Below are positions 32,118-41,375 of a stretch of DNA of 52,166 nt, piece by piece. The stretch spans positions 1 to 52,166 of the forward strand of contig JAUWMR010000026.1 in NCBI GenBank assembly GCA_030613055.1, read 5' to 3'. A program made the translations under genes and the position numbers. Numbering within the stretch: the first letter of the stretch is position 1; each line of letters starts with the position of its first letter. The notes below the pieces were generated by a model. The model did not search any database. It saw only the letters and a list, made by a program, of their open reading frames with translations, and was not told the DNA's origin. This DNA is from Desulfobacteraceae bacterium. GTDB taxonomy: Bacteria > Desulfobacterota > DSM-4660 > Desulfatiglandales > Desulfatiglandaceae.

Positions 32118-33476
32118 TTATTGCTCAAACAAATCAGGCGGCTCTATCCCGTATTTCCTGATTTTGCTCCGCAAAGTTGGCAGGGAGATCCCTAACATCC
32201 GGGATGCCCTGGTCCTGTTCCATCTCACCTGGGTGAGGGTATTTTGTATATGTTCTTTTTCCATGTGCGGCAGGGAATATGACGAAAGACCCATGGCGGG
32301 AAGAGAGTGGTTCACGCTCAGAACCTTCTCAATTTGATCTAAAAGGATCACTTTGCCCCGGGCCCGCACTACTGCCTCCACCAACACGTTTTCCAGTTCT
32401 CTCACATTACCTGTCCATTGATAAGCCATTAAGCGATCCATTACCCCCTGTTCCAGGTTCAACATTTCTGTGCCCAATTCGAGGTTGATTTTTTGCAGGA
32501 AATAATTCGCCAGGTCCTGGATATCTGAGAGGCGATCTCTCAGTGGTGGGACATTGATGGTTACTACCTTAAGCCGAAAAAAAAGGTCTCTCTTGAATCT
32601 GCCCTGTTGCACCAGCGCAAATAAGTCGCTGTTCGTGGCCGCAATAATGCGGCAACGCGACTGCAAGGTCTGTTGCCCCCCCACTCGCATATACTCACGG
32701 CGCTGCAGAAACCCTAAAAATTTCCCCTGCAGATTAAGTGGCAATTCCCCCACTTCGTCTAAAAAAAGGGTTCCACGACCAGCTAATTCGATCTTCCCTC
32801 TCTTTGCCCTGCTCGCACCGGTAAAAGCGCCTCTCTCGTGGCCAAACAGCTCACTTTCCAGAAGTGTTTCCACCACAGCAGAGCAGTCTAATGTGACGAA
32901 CGGTTCCCTGTCAAAAAGACTGTTGCGGTGGATCACCCTGGCAATTAGCTCCTTTCCGGTTCCGGTCTCACCCTGGATTAAGACCGCGGCCCTGTTCTGG
33001 CACAAAAGCCCGATCATCTTGAAGATATCCCTCATTTTTCCGCTCTTCCCGATAATGACTTCCCGGTTCGGGAATTCTCCCATATCTTCCAGAAGGGGGG
33101 TCTTATGGTCAACTTCAAGGATATGTAATGCGCTATTCACAGCCTTTTCAACTTCATCAGCGTCTAAGGGTTTGTGAATATAGTCATATGCACCCCTTTT
33201 CATCGCCTCGATTGTAGTCTCCATATCCTGAAAGGCTGTGATCATGATGATCTTGGCAGGATATTCATTCTTCTCCATCTGGCTGAGAACATCCAGGCCA
33301 TTCTGGTCGGGAAGCCGGATATCCAGGATTACCACCTCTGGCGCATGCTGGTAAAAAAGGACCAGGCCTTCCTCACCTGTGGCAGCTTTGTAAACATCAT
33401 GCCCTTTCTCCCCTAAAAACATGTCTAAAGACTCAAGGATCGAGAATTCATCATCTATGACGAGAATCTTGGCCAT
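32118..33476 (-). CDS. Sigma-54-dependent response regulator (NtrC family)
   Basis: 452 residues. The receiver (1-120) has phospho-acceptor D52 in VILDIRLPDQNG. The AAA+ domain (about 140-375) has Walker A GETGTGKE, the sigma-54 contact loop GAFTGA, Walker B TLFLDEVGEL and the arginine-finger region RDLFFRLKV. The C-terminal Fis-type HTH is NRTRASRMLGISLPTLRSKI. All elements needed to activate sigma-54 promoters are present. Its start overlaps the kinase gene by 26 bases, making a cognate pair. The liv genes downstream are the obvious target. Confidence 0.95.
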   Translation of the reverse strand: MAKILVIDDEFSILESLDMFLGEKGHDVYKAATGEEGLVLFYQHAPEVVILDIRLPDQNGLDVLSQMEKNEYPAKIIMITAFQDMETTIEAMKRGAYDYIHKPLDADEVEKAVNSALHILEVDHKTPLLEDMGEFPNREVIIGKSGKMRDIFKMIGLLCQNRAAVLIQGETGTGKELIARVIHRNSLFDREPFVTLDCSAVVETLLESELFGHERGAFTGASRAKRGKIELAGRGTLFLDEVGELPLNLQGKFLGFLQRREYMRVGGQQTLQSRCRIIAATNSDLFALVQQGRFKRDLFFRLKVVTINVPPLRDRLSDIQDLANYFLQKINLELGTEMLNLEQGVMDRLMAYQWTGNVRELENVLVEAVVRARGKVILLDQIEKVLSVNHSLPAMGLSSYSLPHMEKEHIQNTLTQVRWNRTRASRMLGISLPTLRSKIRKYGIEPPDLFEQ

Positions 33477-34998
33477 AATCCTTTCCTGTTGGAAGACTCA
33501 CACGGAAAGAAACGCCCTGAGGACGGCGGTTTCCCACTTCAACCGAACCTCCGTGCGCTTCAACAATTCGCCTCACATTGCTCAAACCTAAGCCCGTGCC
33601 CTTACTCTTTGTTGTGACAAACGGCTTGAATATGTCTGAAATATGTTCCTCGGATATGCCGTGCCCTTCATCACCGATGACAATCTCTACCGTTGCGCCC
33701 GCGCCATCCGGACAATACAGGCTTTTAACTGTTATTTCTCCATCCTGTTGTGAGGCCTCTATGGCATTGAGCAAAAGATTAATAAAGGCCTGACCTAACT
33801 TTTCACCATCCGCCCATACATCAGGCATGCGGGGCCCCAATGATGTTAAGACAGACAGCCCTTTTTCTTTAAATTTCATTTCGAGGAGTTCAACGCATGA
33901 AGAGAGAATTTTATTCACATTTGAAGAGCACAATTTCAGGTGAAGCGGCCTGGCAAAATCAAGCAGTTCCTCTAAAATCCGTTCCAGCCGTATGACTTCT
34001 CTAACCGAAATATCAATGCGGCGCTGGTCATTGCCGCGAAGCTGGGGGTTTTTTTTGAGTATTTGAAGATTCATTTTGACAGCGGACAGGGGATTGCGAA
34101 TTTCATGGGAGAGAGAGGTGGTAATTTGCCCGATATAGGCCATTCGTTCCGCCTCCCGTACTCGCTGCTCCATTTTGACCCGCTCGGTAATATCCCGGCA
34201 GATGCCGATGCTCGAAACCCTGTTTTCATAACGGGTTGTTTTCGCTAAAATTTCTGTAAGAAAACTTTGGCCTTCCTTGGTAAGACGCAAATATTCAAAA
34301 GAACGAGGAACGCCCTTCTTCACAAGACTCTTGTTATAGATATCAATGACCTTCTTTCGGCTTTCCGGCTCAACAAACACCTTAAAATTTTTCCCCAGCA
34401 CCTCATCCAAAGTGTAGCCGTGCATCTGGCAATAGGCCTGATTGGCAAAGACGATGACTTCGTCCTGAATCACAAAATAACCATCATTGATTTCCTCGAC
34501 CAGGGTTTTGTATTTCAGTTCGGATTCCTTCAATTCCGCGGTTCGAGCCCTGACCTCCTCCTCAAGTCTAAAGTTATGCTCCAGGATTTCTTTTTCGTGC
34601 ATGTTCTGGAAATGATCGCTGAAACGATGAATTGTATATGCCAGGCAGCCATTGACCCTGGCAATATTCTCACAGAATTCATCTATCGTGGTTTCCTTAG
34701 ACAGAAGAGGGATCACAATATTCCGGTAAAGTTCAAAGGCCATCTGTACATCTGAAAGCGGAAAACCCGCCTCCAAACGCATCCGGGTGATCTTGTCGAT
34801 GAACCTGTTGATATAGCTGAAGTCATTGTTTGCCAGGACATGGAGATTGGCCTCAAATGCCTCCGTGCAGGTGCCAAAAAGCTCTTCACGAGGTCTTTTA
34901 GGGTACTCCTTTCCTACCTCGGTATTCAGTCTTGTGACCCATTCCTCAATAATTTTTTTTCTATTGCGGCGGTGAAAATCCGCTAAACTGAAGTTCAT
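33451..34998 (-). CDS. PAS-containing sensor histidine kinase
   Basis: 515 residues from ATG 34998 (GAGG five bases upstream); ATG 35016 is less well placed. The N-terminal helical domain (about 1-150, FHRRNRKKIIEEWVTRL) resembles RsbR/RsbRD-type sensor bundles. A coiled-coil linker leads to a PAS domain (about 165-275, EINDGYFVIQDEVIVFANQA). The HisKA domain has phospho-acceptor H298 in SLSHEIRNPLSAVK, and the HATPase carries LLNAIEAS, DEGHGIS and TKSKGTGLGLS. There are no membrane helices, so it senses a cytosolic signal, plausibly a CoA ester or redox ligand in the PAS domain. Confidence 0.93.
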   Translation of the reverse strand: MNFSLADFHRRNRKKIIEEWVTRLNTEVGKEYPKRPREELFGTCTEAFEANLHVLANNDFSYINRFIDKITRMRLEAGFPLSDVQMAFELYRNIVIPLLSKETTIDEFCENIARVNGCLAYTIHRFSDHFQNMHEKEILEHNFRLEEEVRARTAELKESELKYKTLVEEINDGYFVIQDEVIVFANQAYCQMHGYTLDEVLGKNFKVFVEPESRKKVIDIYNKSLVKKGVPRSFEYLRLTKEGQSFLTEILAKTTRYENRVSSIGICRDITERVKMEQRVREAERMAYIGQITTSLSHEIRNPLSAVKMNLQILKKNPQLRGNDQRRIDISVREVIRLERILEELLDFARPLHLKLCSSNVNKILSSCVELLEMKFKEKGLSVLTSLGPRMPDVWADGEKLGQAFINLLLNAIEASQQDGEITVKSLYCPDGAGATVEIVIGDEGHGISEEHISDIFKPFVTTKSKGTGLGLSNVRRIVEAHGGSVEVGNRRPQGVSFRVSLPTGKDYGQDSRHR

Positions 34999-35426
34999 TA
35001 CAGCCTCATCATGCACGGAGTAGTATTTTTAATCATGGTGGTTATAGATATTAGGCCGGAACAGGTTTGATTCACACGTAGCTTAAAAAGAAAGGTATTT
35101 CCTAAAAGGTTGACAACCCCTGTCATACGAAATCCCATTACAGATGTTTATAGGCGGAAGGTTGTTTTTGTGTCAAGGAGAAAGCATTCACCCCACCTGT
35201 CTTGACTTGTTCTTTCTTATGCTTAATTTTATTAGGATCATCTCCAAATTGGTTGATGATTCTGAGAGGATTCAAGGGGCCCTCTTCTCCAATTAAATTG
35301 GAGAAGAACCAAAAGTAACAGCTCAATATACCGTGGTATGATTTATACCACGAAGGGCACGAAGGGGGTGTTCTTCGTGACCTTCGTGGTGATTAATTTC
35401 CTTTTTAAACGGAATAAGGAATAAAT
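34999..35426. other. Divergent intergenic region with a perfect palindrome
   Basis: No gene supported. A 21-base perfect palindrome TTCTCCAATT-A-AATTGGAGAA lies at 35285-35305, about 120 bases before the dnaJ-like gene. A repeat of the ACCACGAAGGGCACGAAGG type lies at about 35336-35392 with an inverted arm CCTTCGTGGT. Confidence 0.5.
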
Positions 35427-36380
35427 ATGGCAGGCAAAGACTACTACAAAATCTTAGAGGTATCAAAATCATCCTCTCCTGATGAGATAAAAAAGTCCTA
35501 TCGCAAACTGGCCTTAAAATATCACCCGGATCGAAATAAAGATGATAAAACTGCGGAGGCCAAGTTCAAAGAAGTAAGCGAGGCATATGCGGTTCTAAGC
35601 GACCCGGAAAAGAAAAAGCAATATGACATGTTCGGTGCCGAGGGATTCCAGAACAAATTCAGCCAGGAAGACATATTTCGGGGCTTTGATTTTGGCAGTA
35701 TCTTCAACGAATTCGGCTTTAGTGGCGGAGGAAGGGGTCAGAATATTTTCAGCCAGATCTTCGGTGGAATGGCTGGCCAGGGCCAGCACCATTACCATAG
35801 TGGCGGATCGCCTTTTGGTTCTTCTCATGGCGGTTTCCAGAACTACGCCCGGCCCATGAGGGGACAGAATTTGATCTATGAACTCCAATTGTCCCTGGAA
35901 GAATTATCAGAATACACGACTAAGATCATTTCCTATCAAATTGATGGCCGCCAGGAAAAGGTTTCGGTCAAGGTACCTGCAGGGATCCCCGAAGGCCAGA
36001 AGTTAAGGCTCCATGGAAAAGGACAAGCCGGCTCCCATGGCGGTCCTCCGGGAGACCTGTACGTGCAAATCAGAGTCCTTGATCATCCGGTCTTTAGAAA
36101 GGAAAACGATAACCTTTATCTAAAAAAGCAAATCAATTTTTCCGAATCTGTTCTTGGCACAGAAATCGAAATTACCACCATTGATCAAAAAGTCTTAAAA
36201 TTAAAAATTCCCCCGGGAACCCAGAACAATGCCAAATTCAGGCTCAAGGGCTACGGCCTTCCCCATATGAAGGGAGGCGGACGCGGTGATGCCTATGCGG
36301 AAATCAGCATAGCAGTGCCCAAGAAGCTAAACAAGAAACAGCGCCAGATCGTCAAATCACTCTCGGAAGCAGGATTATGA
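35427..36380 (+). CDS. DnaJ-class co-chaperone (CbpA-type, no zinc finger)
   Basis: 317 residues. The J-domain (1-70) has the Hsp70-stimulating HPD in [12 protein letters not shown] Gly/Phe-rich stretch (about 75-150, [19 protein letters not shown]) follows. Two C-terminal beta-barrel domains bind substrate ([33 protein letters not shown], then [18 protein letters not shown]). The cysteine-rich zinc domain of DnaJ is absent, placing it with CbpA/DnaJ2. It is followed by a PP-loop gene one base after its stop. Confidence 0.93.
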   Translation: MAGKDYYKILEVSKSSSPDEIKKSYRKLALKYHPDRNKDDKTAEAKFKEVSEAYAVLSDPEKKKQYDMFGAEGFQNKFSQEDIFRGFDFGSIFNEFGFSGGGRGQNIFSQIFGGMAGQGQHHYHSGGSPFGSSHGGFQNYARPMRGQNLIYELQLSLEELSEYTTKIISYQIDGRQEKVSVKVPAGIPEGQKLRLHGKGQAGSHGGPPGDLYVQIRVLDHPVFRKENDNLYLKKQINFSESVLGTEIEITTIDQKVLKLKIPPGTQNNAKFRLKGYGLPHMKGGGRGDAYAEISIAVPKKLNKKQRQIVKSLSEAGL

Positions 36381-36381
36381 T

Positions 36382-37353
36382 ATGAAAGCCCTGTGTGTTT
36401 TTTCGGGGGGCCTGGACAGCATGTTAGCAGCGAAATTAGTAAGGGACCAGGGCATTGATGTCCTGGCCCTTTTTTTTGAGACCCCCTTTTTCTCATCCAT
36501 TAAGGCCAAAAAATCGGCCCGCTATATGAGCCTCCCTTTTAAGGTAGTGGATATTACAAAACGGCATTTAGAGGTTGTAAAACACCCAAGGCACGGTTAT
36601 GGCGGCCATATGAACCCGTGCATTGACTGCCACGCCCTGATGTTTCGAATCGCAGGCGAGATGCTTGAACAGGAAAAGGCTGTCTTTGTATTAACAGGGG
36701 AGGTCCTGGGCCAGAGACCTATGTCACAGAACAAAAAATCCCTTTCCTTGATAGCTGCTGAAAGTGCAATTGGAGGGCTCCTTTTGAGGCCTCTTTCAGC
36801 GAAACTCCTCCCTAACACGATACCTGAAGAAGAAGGCTGGGTAAAAAGGGACCTGTTGATGAATTTTCAGGGTCGTTCAAGGAAACCACAGATGGAACTG
36901 GCGAATAAGCTGAATATTAAGGAATACCCTTCCCCGGGAGGAGGCTGTCTCCTGACCGAGAGTGTTTTTTCACGGCGATTAGCGGATCTTTTTTCTTCCA
37001 GGAGTAATCCTGATATACGGGAAATCGAACTCTTGAAATTAGGAAGGCACTTCAGGATCGAACCTTACTCAAAACTGGTCGTTGGTAGAAACAAACGGGA
37101 AAATGAGGCTATCCGAACTCTGTCTAAGGATAGCGACCTTCTCCTTTCATCTACTTCTATTCCGGGCCCTGTGGCGCTGGTTTCAGATGGTTGTTCACAG
37201 AAATCTCTTGAACTGTCGGCGGCTATCACCGCAGCATATAGTGACGCAGAGGCTGGTCAATTAGCTGCTATCAGGATAGCAGAAAAATCCAGGGAAAGGG
37301 TTTTTGAAACAGAAGTGCGAGATAAGGAGGAGTTTAAAGAATATATGATCTAA
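36382..37353 (+). CDS. PP-loop ATPase, TrmU/ThiI-like (putative tRNA thiouridylase)
   Basis: 323 residues. The N-terminal PP-loop is CVFSGGLDSMLAAKLV (residues 6-21), which binds ATP to adenylate uridine. HMNPCIDCHALMF carries a Cys-x-x-Cys where MnmA-type enzymes hold the catalytic cysteine, and EYPSPGGGCLLTE adds a further cysteine. The C-terminal half (about 215-300, LKLGRHFRIEPYSKLVVGR) resembles the NFACT-R-like RNA-binding module. It belongs to the COG0482-like family common in Desulfobacterota. The exact tRNA position modified is unknown. Co-transcribed with the dnaJ-like gene. Confidence 0.8.
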   Translation: MKALCVFSGGLDSMLAAKLVRDQGIDVLALFFETPFFSSIKAKKSARYMSLPFKVVDITKRHLEVVKHPRHGYGGHMNPCIDCHALMFRIAGEMLEQEKAVFVLTGEVLGQRPMSQNKKSLSLIAAESAIGGLLLRPLSAKLLPNTIPEEEGWVKRDLLMNFQGRSRKPQMELANKLNIKEYPSPGGGCLLTESVFSRRLADLFSSRSNPDIREIELLKLGRHFRIEPYSKLVVGRNKRENEAIRTLSKDSDLLLSSTSIPGPVALVSDGCSQKSLELSAAITAAYSDAEAGQLAAIRIAEKSRERVFETEVRDKEEFKEYMI

Positions 37354-37374
37354 AACCACATTCACAAAACCTGA

Positions 37375-38250
37375 TTATTTCCTCAAAAGCCTCTGAAGAA
37401 ATGTCTTGCGCTTCATCTCTTCAATTTTCTTCAGGTTTTTCTCTAAGGCCTTTTCCTCAATATCCATTGCTATCTGGGTCTTTTGCTGTTCTTCAGTAAA
37501 TTTGTAGACCTTCAAATTCAAACTCATAATCTCTATTTTATCCAGCCTGTTGGATTCATAATACCCGATATCCGCTATCCTTTTCTGGATATCTTTGATC
37601 TCATCGCTGGTCCGGGAAAAATTCGCCTGTGCAGAACGGATATTTGCCCGGCTCTGCTCAATCTTTTCAAGGAGAGGTCCTTCCGATTCCATGGTGACAA
37701 AAAGATACGAAAACACCGCAATACAAACCAAAAAAAGGAAGCCGACAAGTTTGAAGCCAAACCTGGTAGCAGCCGTTATCGCAGTAACGACAAATCCCAG
37801 CCGACTGAATATACCTAAAATAGAATCAGCAATGGAATAGGAAACAGGTTCACCATCTACTCTCTGTTCAAGAGCCTCAATTCCTTTTGCCAAGGACTTG
37901 ATTTTTTCATGAAGTTCCTTGCCAAGCTTTCCTTCTAAACATTCTTCCTTGATACCTTTGTCCGCCTGTTGCAAAAGCCCAGCCATATGGGCAATCGATT
38001 CCAGGATCTCGTTCAACGTGACTTCATCAACTGATCTGCCGACAAATTGTTTTTCAGTATGCCCGATATAGTCCTTTAAGGCCTCAATATTGTTTCCAAT
38101 AATTAATCCTATCTTTTTCAGAAAAGGATCTTCACAGAGATATTCACTGGCCATACTCAGTAAAATGGCATCATCCTTCATCTCATTTAGTGGTTCATCA
38201 GGAAACTGGTACTCACCTATGCCCCTATTACTCGCAAATTCGTTGTTCAT
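37375..38250 (-). CDS. Uncharacterised membrane-anchored coiled-coil protein
   Basis: 291 residues, not recognised. The N-terminal half (1-145) is predicted helical and soluble (DDAILLSMASEYLCEDPFLK, GKELHEKIKSLAKGIEALEQ). A hydrophobic zone spans about 150-195 (LGFVVTAITAATRFGFKLVG, then FLFLVCIAVFSYLFV), one or two membrane passes. The C-terminal 95 residues are coiled-coil (EKIEQSRANIRSAQANF, IEEKALEKNLKKIEEMKRK). No catalytic motif is visible. It is convergent with the PP-loop gene, 21 bases apart. It may be a scaffold or membrane-organising protein. Confidence 0.65.
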   Translation of the reverse strand: MNNEFASNRGIGEYQFPDEPLNEMKDDAILLSMASEYLCEDPFLKKIGLIIGNNIEALKDYIGHTEKQFVGRSVDEVTLNEILESIAHMAGLLQQADKGIKEECLEGKLGKELHEKIKSLAKGIEALEQRVDGEPVSYSIADSILGIFSRLGFVVTAITAATRFGFKLVGFLFLVCIAVFSYLFVTMESEGPLLEKIEQSRANIRSAQANFSRTSDEIKDIQKRIADIGYYESNRLDKIEIMSLNLKVYKFTEEQQKTQIAMDIEEKALEKNLKKIEEMKRKTFLQRLLRK

Positions 38251-38303
38251 TTTTTATCCATCATCTCCGGCATTTCATGTTTTACTGGAAATCCGCGTCA
38301 TCT

Positions 38304-38749
38304 CTAACCCAAAACTCTTTGCCATCGTCTCAGGAGTCTTTCAGGAGACATAGAATCCAGGTTGTTTTGCTCCAAAAATTTTAAGATATCATAACGATTC
38401 CCTTGCTTCCACCATTTTTTCAGGAGTCTACCAGTTTCTTGACATGAGCAGCAGACCTTTGCATCCAGGACCGCATTTCTGTTTCATGGGGAAGGAGGGC
38501 TCTCTGGAGATAGTGGTCAATTAAAGTATATCTGAGACGTGTTTTTGTGACCCTGTCCTCCAGCACATCAATATATGACAGGGTATTTAAATCCAAAAAA
38601 TTCTCATATCCTTCATATATCCTGTAAGGCTCAAATGGCAGCTTCTCCCCTTTCCACAGGGCAAGGGCCTCCAGATTCCACCGGTAGTTCAGATGGTGAA
38701 GGATATTTTCAATCTCTGTTAGGTTTAAATCGCGGTTAGGGGAAACCAT
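38304..38749 (-). pseudogene. Unrecognised gene, possibly frameshifted
   Basis: The intact frame 38420-38749 encodes 109 residues (MVSPNRDLNLTEIENILHHL at the start, AAHVKKLVDS at the end). I do not recognise it. Just before its stop another frame takes over and reads as plausible protein without an own start: RLLKKWWKQGNRYDILKFLE, then SMSPERLLRRWQRVLG, ending at 38304. This suggests either one frameshift in a gene of about 145 codons or a genuine short protein followed by chance coding. It lies 39 bases after nuoF and may belong to the formate dehydrogenase operon. Confidence 0.45.
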
Positions 38750-38788
38750 TTGTTTGTGAGTTATGGGTTGCGCCTTGCGGGTTTCACC

Positions 38789-40354
38789 CTAAAAGATCGC
38801 ATCAGAAGGACAATTAGTGATGCAGGTCATGCACTTGATGCATTTATCCTTGTCAATCTTAGCTGGTTGCTTCTTTTCCCACGTAATTGCCTCGGTAGGA
38901 CAGCGTTTAAAACAGATACCGCATTTGATGCATTTTTCTTCATCCACTTCAAATTCTAAAAGGGCGGGACAGCGTTTGGCTGGGCATCTCTTCTCAAAGA
39001 TATGGGCCTCATATTCATCCCGGAAGTATTGCAGGGTGGAGAGTACAGGGTTTGGCCCTGTCTGGCCCAGACCGCACAAGGCCGCATCCTTGATTACTTC
39101 ACTCAGCTCCTCCAAGGTATCAATATCACCGGGCTCGCCTTCGCCCCTGGTGATCTTTTCCAGGATCTGAAGCATATGTCTTGTACCCTCACGGCAGGGT
39201 GTACACTTGCCACAGGATTCATCCTGTACAAAATCCATAAAAAAGCGGGCCATATCCACCATGCAGGTCTGATTATCCATGACGATCATCCCGCCCGAAC
39301 CCATAATGGCCCCCACCTTTGCAATGGATTCGTAGTCCACAGGGGTATCTATGAATTCCTCCGAAACGCAACCCCCGGACGGCCCACCAAGCTGAACAGC
39401 CTTAAATTTCTTCTTTTTTGGAACGCCACCGCCAATATCAAAGATGATAGTTCTCAACGAGGTGCCCATGGGAACCTCAACCAGACCGATATTCTTGACA
39501 GTGCCTGTAAGTGCAAAAACCTTGGTGCCCTTGCTCGTTTCCGTCCCTATGCCGGCATACCATTTTCCCCCATTAAATATTATCTGTGGTACATTGGCAT
39601 ATGTCTCAACGTTATTTAAGACCGTGGGCTTTTTCCACAGACCCTGATGAGCAGGAAACGGGGGCCGGGGGCGGGGCATACCGCGCTTCCCTTCAATGGA
39701 ATGCATGAGAGCTGTTTCCTCTCCGCAGACAAAGGCCCCTGCGCCCTGGTAGATCTCCAGATGAAAATCAAAACCGCTTCCAAAGATATCATTTCCTAAC
39801 AGGCCATATTCCGTTGCCTGCGATATGGCAATATTAAGCCTTTTAATGGCAAGTGGGTACTCTGCCCGGCAGTATATGTAGCCCTGATGCGCACCCACGG
39901 CCTTTGCCGCGATAATCATTCCCTCTAAGATGGCGTGAGGATCAGCCTCAAGGACACTTCTATCCATAAATGCTCCCGGGTCCCCTTCGTCGGCATTGCA
40001 CAATACGTATTTGATATCCCCTTCTGACTTGTTAGCAAATTCCCATTTCAGGCCGGTTGGAAATCCTGCACCGCCCCTGCCCCTGAGACCCGAGGTTTTC
40101 ATCTCGGCAATAATCTCTTCCGGCGTCATTTCAAGAAGCGCCTTTGCCGCTGCCTGGTAACCGTCTTTAGCGATGTATTCGTCAATCAACTCGGGATCAA
40201 TGCCCTTGTTTTTCAGGACAATCAGCTTCTGAAGGCCAAAAAAGGGCACATCCTCTAAATAAGGGATTACCTTTTCCTCTTTCTTTTTCTCCTGCTCTTC
40301 CTCTTCTGCCTTTTCTTCTACTATCTCTTCTGCTTTCGAGTTGTTTTCAGACAT
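38789..40354 (-). CDS. NuoF/HndC-type flavoprotein subunit of the formate dehydrogenase complex
   Basis: 521 residues. An acidic, lysine-rich N-terminus (1-35) precedes the NuoF core with NADH/FMN site [18 protein letters not shown] and [18 protein letters not shown]. The N3 [4Fe-4S] cluster ligands are in [16 protein letters not shown] with a distal cysteine in [11 protein letters not shown]-terminal two-cluster ferredoxin domain follows ([12 protein letters not shown] and [12 protein letters not shown]), as in HndC/HydB. It is the NAD(P)-reducing subunit that exchanges electrons between formate, NADH and probably ferredoxin. It lies 17 bases after the 2Fe-2S subunit gene. Confidence 0.93.
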   Translation of the reverse strand: MSENNSKAEEIVEEKAEEEEQEKKKEEKVIPYLEDVPFFGLQKLIVLKNKGIDPELIDEYIAKDGYQAAAKALLEMTPEEIIAEMKTSGLRGRGGAGFPTGLKWEFANKSEGDIKYVLCNADEGDPGAFMDRSVLEADPHAILEGMIIAAKAVGAHQGYIYCRAEYPLAIKRLNIAISQATEYGLLGNDIFGSGFDFHLEIYQGAGAFVCGEETALMHSIEGKRGMPRPRPPFPAHQGLWKKPTVLNNVETYANVPQIIFNGGKWYAGIGTETSKGTKVFALTGTVKNIGLVEVPMGTSLRTIIFDIGGGVPKKKKFKAVQLGGPSGGCVSEEFIDTPVDYESIAKVGAIMGSGGMIVMDNQTCMVDMARFFMDFVQDESCGKCTPCREGTRHMLQILEKITRGEGEPGDIDTLEELSEVIKDAALCGLGQTGPNPVLSTLQYFRDEYEAHIFEKRCPAKRCPALLEFEVDEEKCIKCGICFKRCPTEAITWEKKQPAKIDKDKCIKCMTCITNCPSDAIF

Positions 40355-40371
40355 GTTCGCCTTCTCCTTAT

Positions 40372-40752
40372 TTACACCGGCTCTTTGATTCTGGCCATGG
40401 CATACTCATTGAGGATTTCGCCCCCAAGAACATGCCCCTGAAAAATCTTACGCATTTTTTCAGCATCAAGATCACGGTAAATCACAGCATCTTCACCAAT
40501 ACGACCGATCGTCACATTCGGCTCACTGCTGCACATTCCCGCGCATCCCGATATTACGACCTTTATGTCATCTCTTTTGGATTCCTCTATCTCCTCTTTC
40601 AGGGCTTCGTAAACCACATCGCCCCCTGCTGCGATTCCGCATGTCCCTAAGTGAACCGTTATCTTGACCGTATAACCGTCCTTGCTCAAGGCATTTTCAT
40701 TTTTTACCTTTTCCTTAAGCTTTAATAAACCATCGGCCGTGAGTCTTGCCAT
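40372..40752 (-). CDS. [2Fe-2S] thioredoxin-like subunit (HndB/NuoE-like)
   Basis: 126 residues with a thioredoxin-like ferredoxin fold. Four cysteines fit a [2Fe-2S] site: the pair in [12 protein letters not shown] and the pair in [14 protein letters not shown]. The length and pattern match the HndB-type subunit of NAD(P)-linked, multi-subunit Fe hydrogenases and formate dehydrogenases. It probably relays electrons between NuoE- and NuoF-type subunits. It lies between them in the operon. Confidence 0.88.
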   Translation of the reverse strand: MARLTADGLLKLKEKVKNENALSKDGYTVKITVHLGTCGIAAGGDVVYEALKEEIEESKRDDIKVVISGCAGMCSSEPNVTIGRIGEDAVIYRDLDAEKMRKIFQGHVLGGEILNEYAMARIKEPV

Positions 40753-40810
40753 TTTTTTAGCTCCTTATTTGTGATCTATGTAAACCACTACCAACTAAAG
40801 CTATTCGCTG

Positions 40811-41317
40811 CTACTCATATTTATCAACAATCTTTAACGCGCTGTCCGGTGAAACACCACCGTAGGTAACACTATCCACAACCATTACAGGGGCCAGCCC
40901 GCACGCCCCAAGACACCGGACCGCCTCTAATGTAAAGCGCCTGTCTTCGGTCGTGTTGCCTACTTTCACATTTAGCTTTGATTGCAGGCGATTTTGCACC
41001 TCTCCAATACCTCTTACATAGCAGGCAGTCCCCATGCAGACCTTAATGGTGTGCCTGCCTTTCGGCACCATGGTGAAAAAGGAATAAAAGGTCACAACCC
41101 CGTAAACAGTGCTTCCTGGGATATTCAGCCGGCTGCCTATGTACTCTAAGAGTTCCATCGGCAGATAATCCACAACGCCCTGGCATTCTTCAAGGACGGG
41201 TATCAGACACCCGGGTTTGCCCTTGTTCCGATCAATGATCTCATCTACCCGGGACATCGCTTCTTCTGTCAGGTCCGGGTTCAGGGCTTTAAGATTCTGT
41301 AACTGCTGCATGTTCAA
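40811..41317 (-). CDS. NuoE/HndA-type [2Fe-2S] subunit
   Basis: 168 residues. The helical N-terminus (EAMSRVDEIIDRNKGKPGCL) and the thioredoxin-like domain are present. The 2Fe-2S ligands are in KVCMGTACYVRG and RCLGACGLAPVM, spaced as in NuoE. VYGVVTFYSFFTMVPKGRH is strongly conserved. It forms the NADH-dehydrogenase module with the NuoF-type subunit. It lies 58 bases after fdhA. Confidence 0.93.
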   Translation of the reverse strand: MNMQQLQNLKALNPDLTEEAMSRVDEIIDRNKGKPGCLIPVLEECQGVVDYLPMELLEYIGSRLNIPGSTVYGVVTFYSFFTMVPKGRHTIKVCMGTACYVRGIGEVQNRLQSKLNVKVGNTTEDRRFTLEAVRCLGACGLAPVMVVDSVTYGGVSPDSALKIVDKYE

Positions 41318-41375
41318 TTCTCCTATATTTTTCTTTTATCACTTGTCGCTTTCCCATTTCCCCTTCCGCATTCCA

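Noticed and set aside
35138-35326. 62-residue minus-strand frame before the dnaJ-like gene
   Set aside because: It spans the perfect palindrome, has no ribosome site and shows no recognisable protein character.
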